DNA of 64,000 nucleotides from Spirometra erinaceieuropaei (lineage: Eukaryota; Platyhelminthes; Cestoda; Diphyllobothriidea; Diphyllobothriidae), in assembly GCA_902702965.1 (NCBI GenBank), contig CACRXP010000034.1:984734-1048733 (forward strand), written 5' to 3'. The translations under genes and the position numbers were made by a program. Shown in pieces: positions 35,640 through 47,161 of this stretch. The notes below the pieces were generated by a model. It saw nothing but the letters and a program-made list of their open reading frames with translations, did no database searches and was not told where the DNA came from. Within the stretch, counting starts at the first letter, position 1, and each line of letters starts with the position of its first letter.

Positions 35640-36655
35640 TAAGTACTTGGTTGAAAACGAATTTTTTCTGTGGTCAGTAGTTGATGCTCGTCCGATCTTC
35701 TCCGGAGACGTCCATCAGCACTTAAATTTTTGCATTGCAAAATGGGAATGTTGTCTAAGGCCTGGCTGGCGACATCGCCAATTTCAGAAGTTGCCTCCGT
35801 TAGCCGAAGTGAGTTGGGCAATGGTATCTCACATGTCTGATTCTTCGCAAAATGACGGCCAATATTGGGAAATTCGAGGGATCTCACCTCACCGATTGCA
35901 CTGCTGTCAGAAGTGCATCGTGTTATCACAATCGTGTTTGCGTCAAATTCACTTAAAACACAGGAAAATCCCTATTTTATTGGCACACGCAATTTATTAC
36001 CAATAGCGATAAACACCTGAAATAAATATGAAGCAAACAATTACCTACTTCCATAAGTTTGCAATGTCAGGCGTGAATCTACTGACTACTTTACAAAACT
36101 GCAGCGTTATGGCCGGAAAGAAAAGTTTACACTCGAATGTTTCTATATCACTCGATGACGTTCTGTTTAAACCTTGGCAGAAGGTTCCCGTGGACGAATA
36201 TTGCGAGGAATGTTGGCGTCCGTTTGTCGTCCGTTTCATTAAATATCAGGTAGGGCACACTCCCCATAAGATGTCCAACATCTTGGCTTACTCTCTGGTT
36301 ACTGGCATTGTGTGAACGCTGGCGAGCGTTAGATTAAAGAGATATCATTAAGGTTTACACACTGTACGTTGGTAATTATTATTAATGGGCTAATATAAAC
36401 TGACGAAAATCGGATGCCGATATCAGCTCATTGTCAGGGATACAAACACTATTGCAGACATTATTCGTTTGTAGCCCGGCAGGAACATTTAACTGAGAAC
36501 TAAATGTTACCTGGCAGTTTAGCAAAAGGTTTTATTTTCTTGGAAGACCTCTCTTTAGACGGGTTGCATGCAATTTCTCTCTCCGTAAACCGATAAATCT
36601 CCAGTGAGATTAACAGTTGAACGGCAAGCCAGCGTACTTTAACTGTGCGTCTCAT
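35640..36655 (-). pseudogene. Pseudogene E, duplicate of gene B
   Basis: Exon 1 (36655-36511, 145 nt) is intact with a signal-peptide-like sequence (LAVQLLISLEIYRF) and a GTAACA donor. Exon 2 (about 36330-36080) has lost its acceptor (TTTAAT where gene B has TTTTAG) and has an 11-bp deletion before GTFCQ that shifts the frame. Exon 3 (about 36018-35640) has an in-frame TAG after VPIK and a frameshift near its end after LQC. The conserved motifs FECKLFFP and VRSLEFP are still readable. It is a dead paralogue. Confidence 0.85.
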
Positions 36656-36739
36656 TTCATAAGTCCCTTACTTAGTTGCAGTGCAGTTGATCGTCCGCAA
36701 ATGCCTCATTTGCAAACCAAGTTACAGGATGTAATCCTT

Positions 36740-36960
36740 TAGCTTTTGGCTAACGCTCGCCAGCGTTCACACAGTGTCATTAACCAGAGAGTAAGCCAAG
36801 CTGTTGAAAATCTTATGGGACATGTGTCCTTACTGATATTTAGTGAAACGGACAGCAAACGGACTGCAACATTCCTCGCAATGTTCGCCCACGTTACTCC
36901 AAAGGGAACCTTCTGCCGAAGATTTCAAACGCATTGCCTATTACCCTTAAAAAATATACT
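36740..36960 (+). pseudogene. Inverted extra copy of family exon 2
   Basis: Plus-strand copy of the exon 2 start of gene B/E: NARQRSHSVINQRVSQAVEN, then SLLIFSETDSKRTATFLAMF and GTFCRR. It shares CTCGCCAGCG with exon 2 of pseudogene E, not with gene B, so it arose by an inverted duplication of that local copy. Homology stops before the FECKLSFP motif. Confidence 0.75.
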
Positions 36961-38270
36961 GACCTATCAGTTTACGCCTACAGGCCAATGAGATTGGCGG
37001 ATTTCACTTGAAAAACGATTGGCTAGCAATTCAACTCATATGCAGCCAACTTAAAATCTATCGACAATAAGGCAATATGATTAGTCACATTGACAATGGG
37101 TGCCCAGAATTGGCCGACCATCTGATGCTCCGGCGAGAGACGAGTTATTGAGTATGCAAATATGATCATCCACAATAAAAGCTTCAAAGATGACTAAAAA
37201 GCTTCATAAAAAGTAAAAACCCATTTTGAAAAACTTGACGCATTAATGATAAGGATCGAGTTCTTTCTTACTGAGTGAATTCCAGATCAAATCCAGCCAG
37301 TGAGGAGTTTATAGGGAAGAGAGACTTACGCGTGCTTGAGAAGACAGTCGATTGCGGGAAATATTCTCACTTTTAAATTTGAACATAAATGACAATCACG
37401 TAACCTAACTAGATCTTACATAAAAGTCTTTTTTCTTTAATAGACTACGGCAAGGTTTAAGAACTGTTCCGGCTAAAATTATTAACTAATCGACTATGAA
37501 GAAACATACTTTAGAACATATTACCAGGTAATCATCATTGATGTCTGGTTTCATAAGAAAAAAGCATGTTAACCTGCTAATATAGCAGCTAAGGCTTTTA
37601 CTTAAAGGGACTGTATAGCATATTGCCTTAGATGTGCTCTCTGGAGTTATCTTTCTCAAAGACATGCTAATTACCTAAGTAGCTTAAAGTGATTTCTGAC
37701 TGACGCGCAGTCCACATGACAACCTTTTGTGGGACTTTTTAATAACGAACGAAAATTTCGACGGAAACATTCTGTAAATAAACTTTAGCGTGCGTCTGAA
37801 TAATGGCATTCTCATTGGTGATCGTATGCTTCGTTTGCATACCTACGGCTATTGTCGTCTTCCTTGTGCCAAATTCCTTGATTCCGTGCCGTATGTGTAT
37901 GCAAAATATACTGTTTTAAACAACAGTTTGCTTGACATTAATTTATGCGGGATTATAGCGGAGTGATTATCATCGAGTTCAGCTTCTAGGTTAGCGCTCA
38001 CAACACTGTCTTGACAAAAGGGCATTAACCGTCAGCATGCTTTTGAATGCATTTGGTATTAATAAGTCGCCTCATCCTTACTTATTGACCTTTGCAGCAT
38101 ATGACGAATATGAAGCGTTTTTACAGCAAGAATAATTTCGCTTAATGAATATTATTGTCGTGCTTATGCTGTCGAACAAGACAATAAAATTGGGATTTCG
38201 TAGAATTTAATCTGAATCGATGAACGACGGCCTTAATCATGCGTTCGGGTAATTCGACCGCCTTTAACAA
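36961..38270. other. Non-coding part of duplication B, copy 2
   Basis: Counterpart of 22740-24060. No gene or motif seen. Confidence 0.45.
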
Positions 38271-38274
38271 TGAG

Positions 38275-38560
38275 CTAACTCACTTTGACACAAGCATGAA
38301 AAACTCGGCTCCTCGGTGGGAGTCGAACCCACGCAGTAAGGGGAGGGCTTTAGTACAGCCAGCGCTCTAAAAGCCTGAACTACGAGGACTTACCAGAAGA
38401 CGTGAGCTTAATCACATTTAGGCCAAGTTATCCGCCCAACCTACTGCAACGTCTGGAATCCACTAAATCTGATGCAGAAAATTGACTGCACAAGCAGAAT
38501 TTCCTAAGTAATTCACCTAGAATCCACCAAATGACTAGCAAGCTCACTTAATCGTCGCAG
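38275..38560 (-). mobile_element. tRNA-derived SINE (family 1)
   Basis: Minus-strand tRNA-like head (about 38385-38300) with B box GGGTTCGACTCCC and the usual family body (38400-38550). It is the duplicate of the SINE at 24085-24470 and keeps a better B box. A functional tRNA is unlikely because the A box is degraded. Confidence 0.72.
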
Positions 38561-39089
38561 ATAAGTCTCCCCTTCAGGCAACATTAAAACTTCTATCTAC
38601 ACTATGTTGTCTTCGTTAGCGGTCTGTTTAAACGCCAAAGGCATTTCTAATTACATGAGCACTCTACATGTGCCTATAATATTTGTGGAGTGTGCTTTTG
38701 AGCCCCTGGGTCATGTTCCACCCTAGAAGTATGAACGACTTAGCAATCACCCCAGGGAACCGGAAGATCCCCCTGAACTACTAGGACAACTAACAGTTTG
38801 AGAGCACACCTCCCAACTGTTGGATAGGTCTTTTCAGCACTGTCTGCTGCAGTGTGGTTTGCCAATCAAAAACATCCTCATTACCCCTGAATCGCAGGAA
38901 GAATTTACTCATGCCTAGAGTGTCCACCACCTTCCGATCTAACCCGACTCTCTGCGCAAATTTGCTTTGGCGGTGCGGATTTGTAAGGACATTCCACATT
39001 TCTCTATTCACGACATGATCTCAGGTTTAAACACCTTGAAAAATAATCAATATATATATTGATTATATTGACTGAACTGGCGTCGTCTC

Positions 39090-39240
39090 ATGGGACCTCG
39101 TAGCTCAGACGTCTAGAGCGTTGGCTGTACTAAGTCTCCCTTTGATGTAGTGGGTTCGAATCCCAAAGAGGCACCGAGTTATTCACATTCGGGTCAAAGT
39201 GAATTAGTTGAGATCTGCCAAACCACCTCTGAATAAACTA
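39090..39240 (+). mobile_element. tRNA-derived SINE head (family 1)
   Basis: GGGACCTCGTAGCTCAG at 39094 (A box) and GGGTTCGAATCCC (B box) followed by CCGAGTTATTCACATTCGGGTC, as after the other copies. It is plus-oriented, opposite to the copy 700 bp upstream. A perfect AT-rich palindrome (AATCAATATATATATTGATT) sits at about 39044-39064. Confidence 0.72.
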
Positions 39241-41690
39241 ACTGTTTTTCTTTATAGACGTTAAGACTTGCCATATATTCAGGCCTTGGGGAGTGTTGAA
39301 ATAGATGTTTAACATTGACGTCAGCACGAAAAACACACATTCTATAAACTGGATCTCATTTGTGTTTAAAAGAACTAAACAACTAATGGATATATCATCA
39401 AATACGCATAATATTTAACAGTGGTTCCTTAACGCTGTATGCTACATATTTAGTTGTAACACCAAGGACGGACATTCTTCAAAATGAAGTATAGACACAT
39501 GGCAGTACGCGACCGATTTAGATAGTTTCAATGGTCCAGTAGATATTGCATCAGGAATATTTTTAAAGGATGGGACAGTTGTTCATGTACACAAGCACAA
39601 AGGGGAACGACAACTATGTGCAAACCACAGAACCATCTCTCTTCTCAAAAAGGCAGCAAAATCTTTGTCTTCCTCCTGCCCATGCAAAGAGGCATTCATC
39701 TGTAACAGAGACCACTACTAAAAACGGTGCGGATTTCAATGATATTGAACATCGCAGATCTATAACGTATGGACTCGTAAACAATAGAAATATGCCCAGT
39801 AATGGCAACCAATTCCTACACCATCTTTGTAGACGTGATGAAGTACGTCGTCATGGTCAATATTGAGGAACCCTGCAGAATCAAGCCAATTCGCTCAAAC
39901 GAAAAAAATGACTTCTGAACGGGACGGCGACGCAACTGACGGCCGACTAGGCAGTCTCTGAAGACGTGGACACGACTGAAAGGGATTGGTTAGCGTTGCG
40001 TCATCCAGCCCGTCCTGTAGAGGTAAATGTTATGCGATATACGAATGAGTGCCTGACGAAAAGAGCAGCCTAGGACTGATCTTGATTGCCGAACCAACCT
40101 ATACTTGATGACCCTTTGGCATATGCAAACACACTCACCGTATATAAAACCAGCACTGATGATCAGTTCTTTGCGGATGGTTGTACACACAACAGCATAT
40201 AGATAATAATTATTTGTGCATCTGCAACCGCAAAATCCACCAGAATGTTTCCGTGAAAAAATCCAACTTGTTCACCCCGAACGTCCTCCAATAAAAGCAC
40301 CAACAATTCCTCCACCACGTGCTTCGCTACTACCAGCTCAGTGGCTGCAATTATTCCCTGTATTTATTGCCAATGCGTGTGTATAATCGGTCTCTTGGAC
40401 ATCCATCGCACTGTGGCCGACAAATCAGTGGCATAAACTCACACATCCGTTGCAACCACATTGATTGCCTACACTATCTAAAAACAGTCCGTTATTGTAA
40501 GGGTCTGCGAGTTCACATGCTTCGTCATGAAAATGCGTGTTCAAGAGCATTCTTTTTTCGCGTTCATGTGGTACCGCTCGAAACCGCCTTCTTTCCTTTT
40601 GACGTAATTGTATAAGTCTTTTATGGTGAATAAAATTCTGCAAATAACGCAGTTTGCAGAAGACTGGTAAGAGGGAAATTGAGACAATGACCCCACGAAA
40701 TGTGTGAATCGCTTCCAAGGCTGCGAAATATACGATGCAAACAGTCCAGTCCATCGAGCAATGTGTTGCTCGCCAAGCATGAGAGAAAAAATGACCTTCC
40801 GCGTTTACTTCTTCGGAAAACTACCGTTGCTTAAAATTACACTTTTATACGCAGACTAGACATCATAAGCTGTTATATCAAGTCTTCAAATCCTAGTAAA
40901 CGTGGCATTACGTCACTGAGGGTTATAAATTCGTTTGTTCTCTCCAATCGGTTCCTCGGGTTTATTCTAGGTGGGAATGCAAACCTACTCTAACGTTTCT
41001 TTTGCCGGAACTACAAACGTCGATTTCGGCAGTGACTTTACTTCCCTACGGCCGAGATCGAGATACTTTTGATATGGGAGAAACCACGGGAAAACATTAA
41101 GTATATCAAAGTACCTCTGGACATGCCATTTCGCCAGATTGTATAGAAACGGAATATTTTACCGTAAATAATGATTAAAATCAATAGAAGCACTAGCGTC
41201 TGGTAAAACGATCCAAGAGACGGCTTTTATTTAAAGCACGCATAAGTCTATTTGGCATCTTAATATTTAAAAAATATACTAAAGTAGTGTTTTAACGGCA
41301 AAATGTAAATATTTATACGTATGTCAGCTTTAAGATCAGCCCTATGTTAAATACATTTATCCCAAGAGTAAGGCAAGCCGCATACCTAAGATTCACTTGT
41401 GACATGTATTGGGCAATATTACTTAATTGTCTACAAAGGTTTATGTTCGGAAATCCTATGAATTCCGTGCTTCCAATATACTACGATACTCTCCAAAATT
41501 CTATATCCCTAAAATTATGCTACTAACTGCTGTTTAAGGACATACGTATCTAGTTGTATACTATACATAAATGTTTACCATATTTACTTTGCCCGTCGAC
41601 AATTATTACCTTCATAATAGGAGACAGTGCTTTATAGTTTCATGTTTGGTCACCGTAATCTGCCTTTTTGTTATCATCACATTTTATTTT
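39241..41690. other. Stretch without a recognised gene
   Basis: The first 420 bp match 24480-24920 (duplication B). Beyond 39660, frames at 39570-39866 (+), 40319-40615 (+) and 41344-41526 (+) have no motif I can name. The last begins after a TTTAAG acceptor-like site but has no paralogue strong enough to call an exon. Confidence 0.4.
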
Positions 41691-41830
41691 TTAGATGTCG
41701 CTCATTAACCCCAGTTGTACACTGTCATATAATTTAGTGTCAGTCATACATGCTTACTGCCCACGCGGATGTCTTCAGCAAATTATAGCCTACGCTCAAA
41801 CACTTCAAGTGCCAGATGTCATTTTTTAAT
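41690..41830 (+). pseudogene. Possible family exon 3 relic
   Basis: After an acceptor-like TTTTTTAG, 44 codons are open (CTLSYNLVSVIHA, then LQQIIAYAQTLQVPDV). DNA around CCCACGCGGATGTCTTCA matches the exon 3 relics at 18.9, 33.6 and 46.2 kb. Short and weak. Confidence 0.35.
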
Positions 41831-41889
41831 CTAGACAATTGCAAAAGATTTGGGTCGATAACCTTAGAAATATGAAAGGCTCACTGAAC

Positions 41890-42075
41890 CAGTTGAATTA
41901 AATGGCTGGCCTTTCGGAGAGCTTGGCCGACTTTTCATTATCAAAACTTTTTATGAAAAAAGTCGATCAGAATTTTGAACACACAGGCAAATTAGTTGGC
42001 CTTGCAGGGATCGATTTATTTCTTATTTCGCTGCCTTAGTATACTGGCGGTTGTCAGTGAATATAGGCGGCCTCC
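41890..42075 (-). mobile_element. Decayed PLE 3' end
   Basis: Aligns with the left arm of the 59.7-kb PLE (59705-59885): CTTTCGGAGAGCTTGGCC for the hammerhead region, GAAAAAAGTCGATCAGAATTTT, AAATTAGTTGGCC and ACTGGCGGTTGTCAGTGAAT. It is minus-oriented and stops where a plus-oriented PLE fragment begins, so this was probably another head-to-head pair. Confidence 0.65.
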
Positions 42076-42089
42076 GTCAATTTTTGAAT

Positions 42090-42760
42090 TAAACTTTGGC
42101 ACGACACGTCAGAAGAATGACTAGAGTACGTATTCGTGATTGGCATCAAAGACTACAACGTTACAGCCTACAAATAATTCAACCCAAGTCATATTTCGTG
42201 GCAACTGCCTGTGAGGGATTTCAACATATTGAGGAAGTCATTTTTAGTCATGGCCGAAACGTACGTACCGAAAAAGATAAAGGGCTTTTAGTGAAATTGC
42301 CACAAAAGCAGACAAGCGCGCTCCGGTGAATCGTCGGGCGACATTGGCCACAACCTTTTTTTAAATCCCTCACCAGCAGAAAACTTGCGATCCTAGGGTG
42401 TGGAGCCACTTTCAACACGACAGACACTTCACCCCCAGAGTACATTGCTGCTTTTGCATCTGTTGTTTAACTAACAAAAACGTCAGAAGAGACGCAAGAG
42501 TTAAGTCACCGAAAAAACTATTGCTTTGCTAATGCAACACAAACGAGGTGAAACTCTCGGGAAAGAAGAGCAGCAAGCAGTAAAAAGCCTAGAGGCGGAT
42601 AAAGACATAATCATCGCGACGGCTGACAGAAGTCGTCTTGCATCAGTGCTTGACAAATCCAATAATCAGTAGAAAACTTAGAGCCTACTCGGCGATCTTT
42701 AGTCCCATAAAACGTGTCCAGTAGGTAAGATGAAAAATCTGCTTAAGATTATTTTCCAAC
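42090..42760 (+). pseudogene. Decayed PLE N-terminal and early RT region
   Basis: Order of readable pieces: RVRIRDWHQRLQRY (N-terminal domain, compare RVMIRDCHARIRKY near 49.8 kb), LAILGCGATFNTTDTSPPEY (compare LAVLSYDAKFNTRDALPEDF), then LMQHKRGETLG and LEADKDIIIATADRS (the KDIV-PADKG block). Several stops and frameshifts separate them. The palm motif and endonuclease are not visible, so it is an old fragment of the same kind of PLE as at 47-50.6 kb. Confidence 0.75.
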
Positions 42761-43089
42761 ATTGAAATAGTTTTTAACAAATGCTGAATTGCGGGCCACA
42801 TAAAAGAACTACTTTCAAAAGCAGCTTCTTATTTGGTTAACAGATGGAAACTGGATGAATATAAATCGACTAATTTGGACGTCCGTCAGTTTGAAAAGCT
42901 TTTACCGATTTTGCCTTGGTAAACAATTCGTTGTTTTAATGACCTATGTGATCATTGTGTTGTACGACAAAATAAGAACCCACTTCTATTTCGGATTTTA
43001 AGACATATGGATTTACTTATCTACACTTATGTACTTTTACAAAGTGAGTACTTTGTAACTTAGGGGTTTAGTTGTCATCTTTAAACGGC
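42761..43089. other. No recognised feature
   Basis: About 330 bp of AT-rich DNA between the PLE relic and duplication A. Nothing further seen. Confidence 0.4.
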
Positions 43090-45380
43090 TATTCAATGGC
43101 ATTTCTATGCAGTCAGCAGGTGAGATGTTGACCAAAGAGTCACATTATGGAAGGACATTTGCTTCTGCGATGGGCACTTTTAGCCAGGTCTACAACGGCG
43201 ACACGCATTGTGAGAATAAATTCCCACAAGAAGGCTCAGTGTCGGTTGACACTTGTAACGGTAGAATACCACTGCCGGGAAAGACAAGGCCGACTGGAAT
43301 GGCAATTTCTGGCTTGTCGGCAGTCGTCGGCCGGAGCTGTCAGCAGGGCTCGAGAGGGAGAGAGCCACCTGGCACAACGAGATAAGTGCGTTCCGCAGCG
43401 CGACCAGTGAGTGCCCCTCTACCACTTGTAACAGTTTAAGTAACGCGTATAATTAGTCACAACGATTAGCAGGAACTAGGTGCGTTTTGGAGTGGATGGA
43501 AAAAGACGCCGACAGGAGGCGTACATTTCGATGGCTAGATCCCTCCTCAAGATTGATGTCGACTCAAGTGACAAACTGTCCTGTAAGAGTAAGCCAGTGT
43601 CAACCATTGAGTTGCAGACGCCTATGACTTCCCGCCCTTAAAACCGAATGTGTGCATGATTTATTCGAGAGAAAGCTGTCATTCCATGAATTCTGGAGTG
43701 GGCATTTCAAGCGCTGCACAATTTGAAGAGAGAGGGCAATCGATAAGCGGGATATTTGTCAAATTCTGTGAGTGCAATCTGTCAGCGAATAAAGGGACCG
43801 TCAACAACAGGATGTCTGCCAACCTCTTGAGGAATGTCTCCGGTAGCAACAATATTCGTCGACGCCGTACGCCCACCATGCATTTACTCGACAGTAGTAC
43901 TGCCATGGTTGCAAGTAAAATGCCGCCTTTGAACGGCATATGGCCTCACCGAATGTGGTGTCCGAGCCATTAGTTACAGTATCAATCACACCGAAAACAC
44001 ACTAATATCTACTTTAGATTTAGGAGCGGCTTGACTCTGTTCAAAAATAAGGCGCATTTCAATTGACCATTGATCAAAATTACGAAGCACATACGACAAC
44101 AAGTATATCAGAAATCGGAACGAAGATGTGAAAAACAGATTCGCGTTTGAAGGTGGGGAGAGACCCCAATCAAAGAATTAGTCATTATATCTATAAGAGA
44201 CTCCCAAAAATTACAGAAGTTCTGCATTGAATACGAGGGAGGAACTGTAGTGTAAATACAGGTTTCAGAGAATTTCATTGCCAACTGATCACCTAGTATT
44301 TAATTGGGAATTGGGCTGTGAGAGTAGACAGTGAGCAGGCAGCGAATATTGGGTGGATCAGGCAGGTGGTTGGTGATGTTCCCCGTCCGTGTCTCTTAAA
44401 AATTCCTTCAGTTAATAGTTGTCCAGCAAGTCTCTCCATGCACAACCCGCTGTAATAGATGTCTGGAAAATCCATCTTCCCACAAAAGGGTTCATTTCCT
44501 TCATTGAAATCGACCTGAATGCCCCTCACCAACACGCGGAATGTACATGCCCATCAAGACCATGGTATGGTGTCGTTGGATGTCATGTCGTTCCTCAAAC
44601 GCCTACGTATGGAGAGAGTGGACAATCCATCTCAAGATTTCCACCTAGATGTTAAGTTACACACCAGAATGTAGACTGTTGTCTGATTGGTTGAAAGGAG
44701 TTCGTCGATCGTGCTACGGAAGTCACGCGCCCCGTTGTGCCTTAGGACTCTCTTTTCAGCCCCGCCAACAGAAGCCCAGCGGAGCGTAATATAGACAGAA
44801 TAGCATTACCATCAAAAACAAGGGAGAATAAAAGGGCCATTTCTGGCTTATTAGCCATCGTCAACCAGCCATACACAATCTCGAAGTGTGGAACACCTGG
44901 GGCTCGATCCCGTAACCTGTTGGTTCGAATTCAAATGTCCCAAATCACAGAGCCACGGGATCGTTGCCCCTGTTTCATAGGGGTTGGGCATGACTGGCTG
45001 ACGACGGCTAATAAGCCAGAAATGGCCATCTTACTCACTCTTATATTTGTCGGTAATGCTATTAATTCGTCTAATTGTTTACTGGACTGGCACAATAGTT
45101 TGCTAGAATGAGGGACGATATCAGACTTTGTCATCTTTCAGGTAGGTCACGAGTTTTGTATTTGCAAGCAAACCTCATGGAAACTGCTAGAGCTAGATAA
45201 TCGAATTACTTGCCAACCGTCCTGAAATTGTTCTTGTCAGCCGTCTTCTCGCCTGCCCTTCTAGCTACTTCAGTCGGTCTGGATGACCGTGTGAACTGCT
45301 GCCAGTCAAACTTGCTTGAACCTTGTCTACATGTGCTGTGCTTAATCTGCTGCTGAGGCTCACAAACGATGATCACCAAT
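43090..45380. repeat. Segmental duplication A, copy 2
   Basis: Counterpart of 15300-18540 without the LINE. It has about 450 bp of extra sequence at 43190-43680, including a relative of the fold-back arm (43275-43330, GGCAATTTCTGGCTTGTCGG). No gene recognised; 45380-46020 beyond it also holds none. Confidence 0.78.
44811..45061. mobile_element. Fold-back element, duplicate copy
   Basis: TAGCATTACC at one end and GGTAATGCTA at the other, with GGCTTATTAGCC-type blocks inverted on both sides and GGTTCGAA in the middle. It is the paralogue of 16427-16686; here the right end is complete and followed by TTAATTCG with no LINE. Confidence 0.7.
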
Positions 45381-46019
45381 TTAAGTCAGTATGACAGTCC
45401 CAGGTTCTTGCTACAAATATGCATGTGCGATCACGGGGAAAGTACGTGCATTAGTCGGAGCTGTGGTGTGGGCTCATCTTTATCGCAAACGCCATCCCCT
45501 CCACTCCTATCCTCCCTTCTTTGTTTGACTAAAAAAACTTTTCATTTGACGCCGCATTCTCACGGTCTCAAATGATGGCCTACTGTACGAGACCGAAAGC
45601 TCATACTAATACGCCTACTGTCCCAGTGATCCCGCGTTCATCTTCTTTGCAGCAACCAGTGTTGACATTGAAAATATATGCGACAGGCCCACTGAACAGT
45701 ATCGCTATTTTATACTGAAACAGGCTATTACGTTAGTCATCGTGTTCAAAAGACCACTTTACTGGATGAAATGCATTTAGTAGACAAAATAATGCTCTTC
45801 ACATCCTGAAGTTTTGGTCAAGGTTTTATTTATACGTACCTACACTATCGTATTTCAAAACGAAACTCATTTATTGTCTAGGCCAAAACAACGGCAGCCG
45901 ATTAATAACTGGGAAAAGTCTTAATCAGTTGGAAATCAGCCGACTTCGATGCGTGTACTGGGGTGTGAAGCTCACAGAGTCTTTTACGCCGAAACTTCAG
46001 CCACCACCAATTGATCGAG

Positions 46020-46650
46020 GATGTTTGCTCTTGGGTGCACCTATCAGAAAACATATACTATGCTAAAGTGTCCTCTTGTATTTCCATCCATAACAGTGAG
46101 TTCAAAGTATCTCTTATTTGTCCTCTCTAGAGTCAGTTTTAAAAATATTTCTTTGTTTCAATCTTCTAACGCAAAATTCATTCCGCCTGTTCTGTATCAT
46201 TCGAAACGTAGTACAGGGGCAACATAATTAATACTCACGCAGCTCTCCTCGTTATACTTAAACGTACGTTGTGAGGCAGGACAAGTGATATGTGAAAAAT
46301 ATGATGTTTCAAGCTTTTAGAGAACAAGTTTTTGTAGCATATAAATGTGTAAATATTTACCCATGCTTGCGCCGACACGACTCACAATAGCTGAAATCGC
46401 CAACATCACAAGCATGGCTATTGCAAGATAAAACTATTTGGCGTACATACTTTATTAACTCTCTTTATGCACCGTCATGTTCGCGAATAGTGATGGAAAT
46501 TAACACCAATGTAGGAGATTTGAATTTTATTAGTACTAAGAGCGCAACACTATCTTGCTAAATTAACAAGCCAGGTTTGCTTGTTGTGTCTAGCAGTGAG
46601 GCACGTTGGAAAAAAAAGCGCGTTTATAAAAAGACCGCCATGTCCTCATC
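46020..46650 (+). pseudogene. Relic of a gene A-like family member
   Basis: The exon 2 end is recognisable (TYTMLKCPLVFPSIT followed by a GTGAGT donor; compare NCSLIFP in gene A). The exon 3 region (46160-46390) aligns with 33566-33792, but the acceptor AG is lost (TTTGTTTCAA) and the frame has stops. The 3' flank to 46650 matches 19090-19400, including the TATA-like TTTATAAAAAGACCGCCA. Dead copy. 46650-47030 holds nothing recognisable. Confidence 0.7.
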
Positions 46651-47033
46651 CACTAATTAAACAAGCATTTTTAATCGGGCCGATGACCATAGGATACACA
46701 AACGTGCTTATATGAAATCCGTCACTTACTAGTGTACGATTTAGGCTTCACGCAAATCAGTACTGCAGCCTCGTCCAATCAGTCCTTTAAAACGCAAGAA
46801 AAATGGCATCTGCAATTAAGACGCTGATTTTAGAAGGTATTTTTTTCTTAGGGAAAAGAGCAAGCATCAGGCTAACACATGGAAAGCGCTTAACTCTGTG
46901 ACGAGTTCATCCCTTAGGCAAACCTGTACAAGCGGGAAGATCATCGGAAAAAATATATTGTTCCATTTTCAAGGCCTGCCGATGGCCATGCTTATAGTCA
47001 AATGCAAAAAATGTCGACGAAACTACTTCATGT

Positions 47034-47050
47034 ATATATATATATATAAA
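47034..47050 (+). repeat. Short AT repeat at a PLE end
   Basis: TATATATATATATATAT directly at the 3' end of the minus-oriented PLE; a related ATATATAA lies just past its other end (50588-50600), possibly a target-site duplication. Confidence 0.6.
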
Positions 47051-47127
47051 AGAAGCGCGTTCATCATCTCCCGAAGAAGACGAAGAAGAAGAGAGGGCGA
47101 ATTCATGGACCATATTGTATTCGAACT

Positions 47128-47161
47128 GACGTTTCGGAAACTTCCTCGTTTCCATCATCAG
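47128..47161 (-). ncRNA. PLE hammerhead ribozyme, 3' copy
   Basis: Minus strand: CTGATGA (47161-47155), perfect 6-bp stem II GGAAAC/GTTTCC with a 6-nt loop, GAAA and CGTC (47131-47128). Core positions all match the hammerhead consensus. Stem III is again only the ACGT palindrome. Confidence 0.88.

Larger units (their letters stand above)
33397..39660. repeat. Segmental duplication B, copy 2
   Basis: Collinear with 18670-24920. It contains the exon 3 relic (33566), pseudogene E, an extra inverted exon 2 copy and two SINE copies. It starts at the 3' end of a PLE. Confidence 0.82.
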
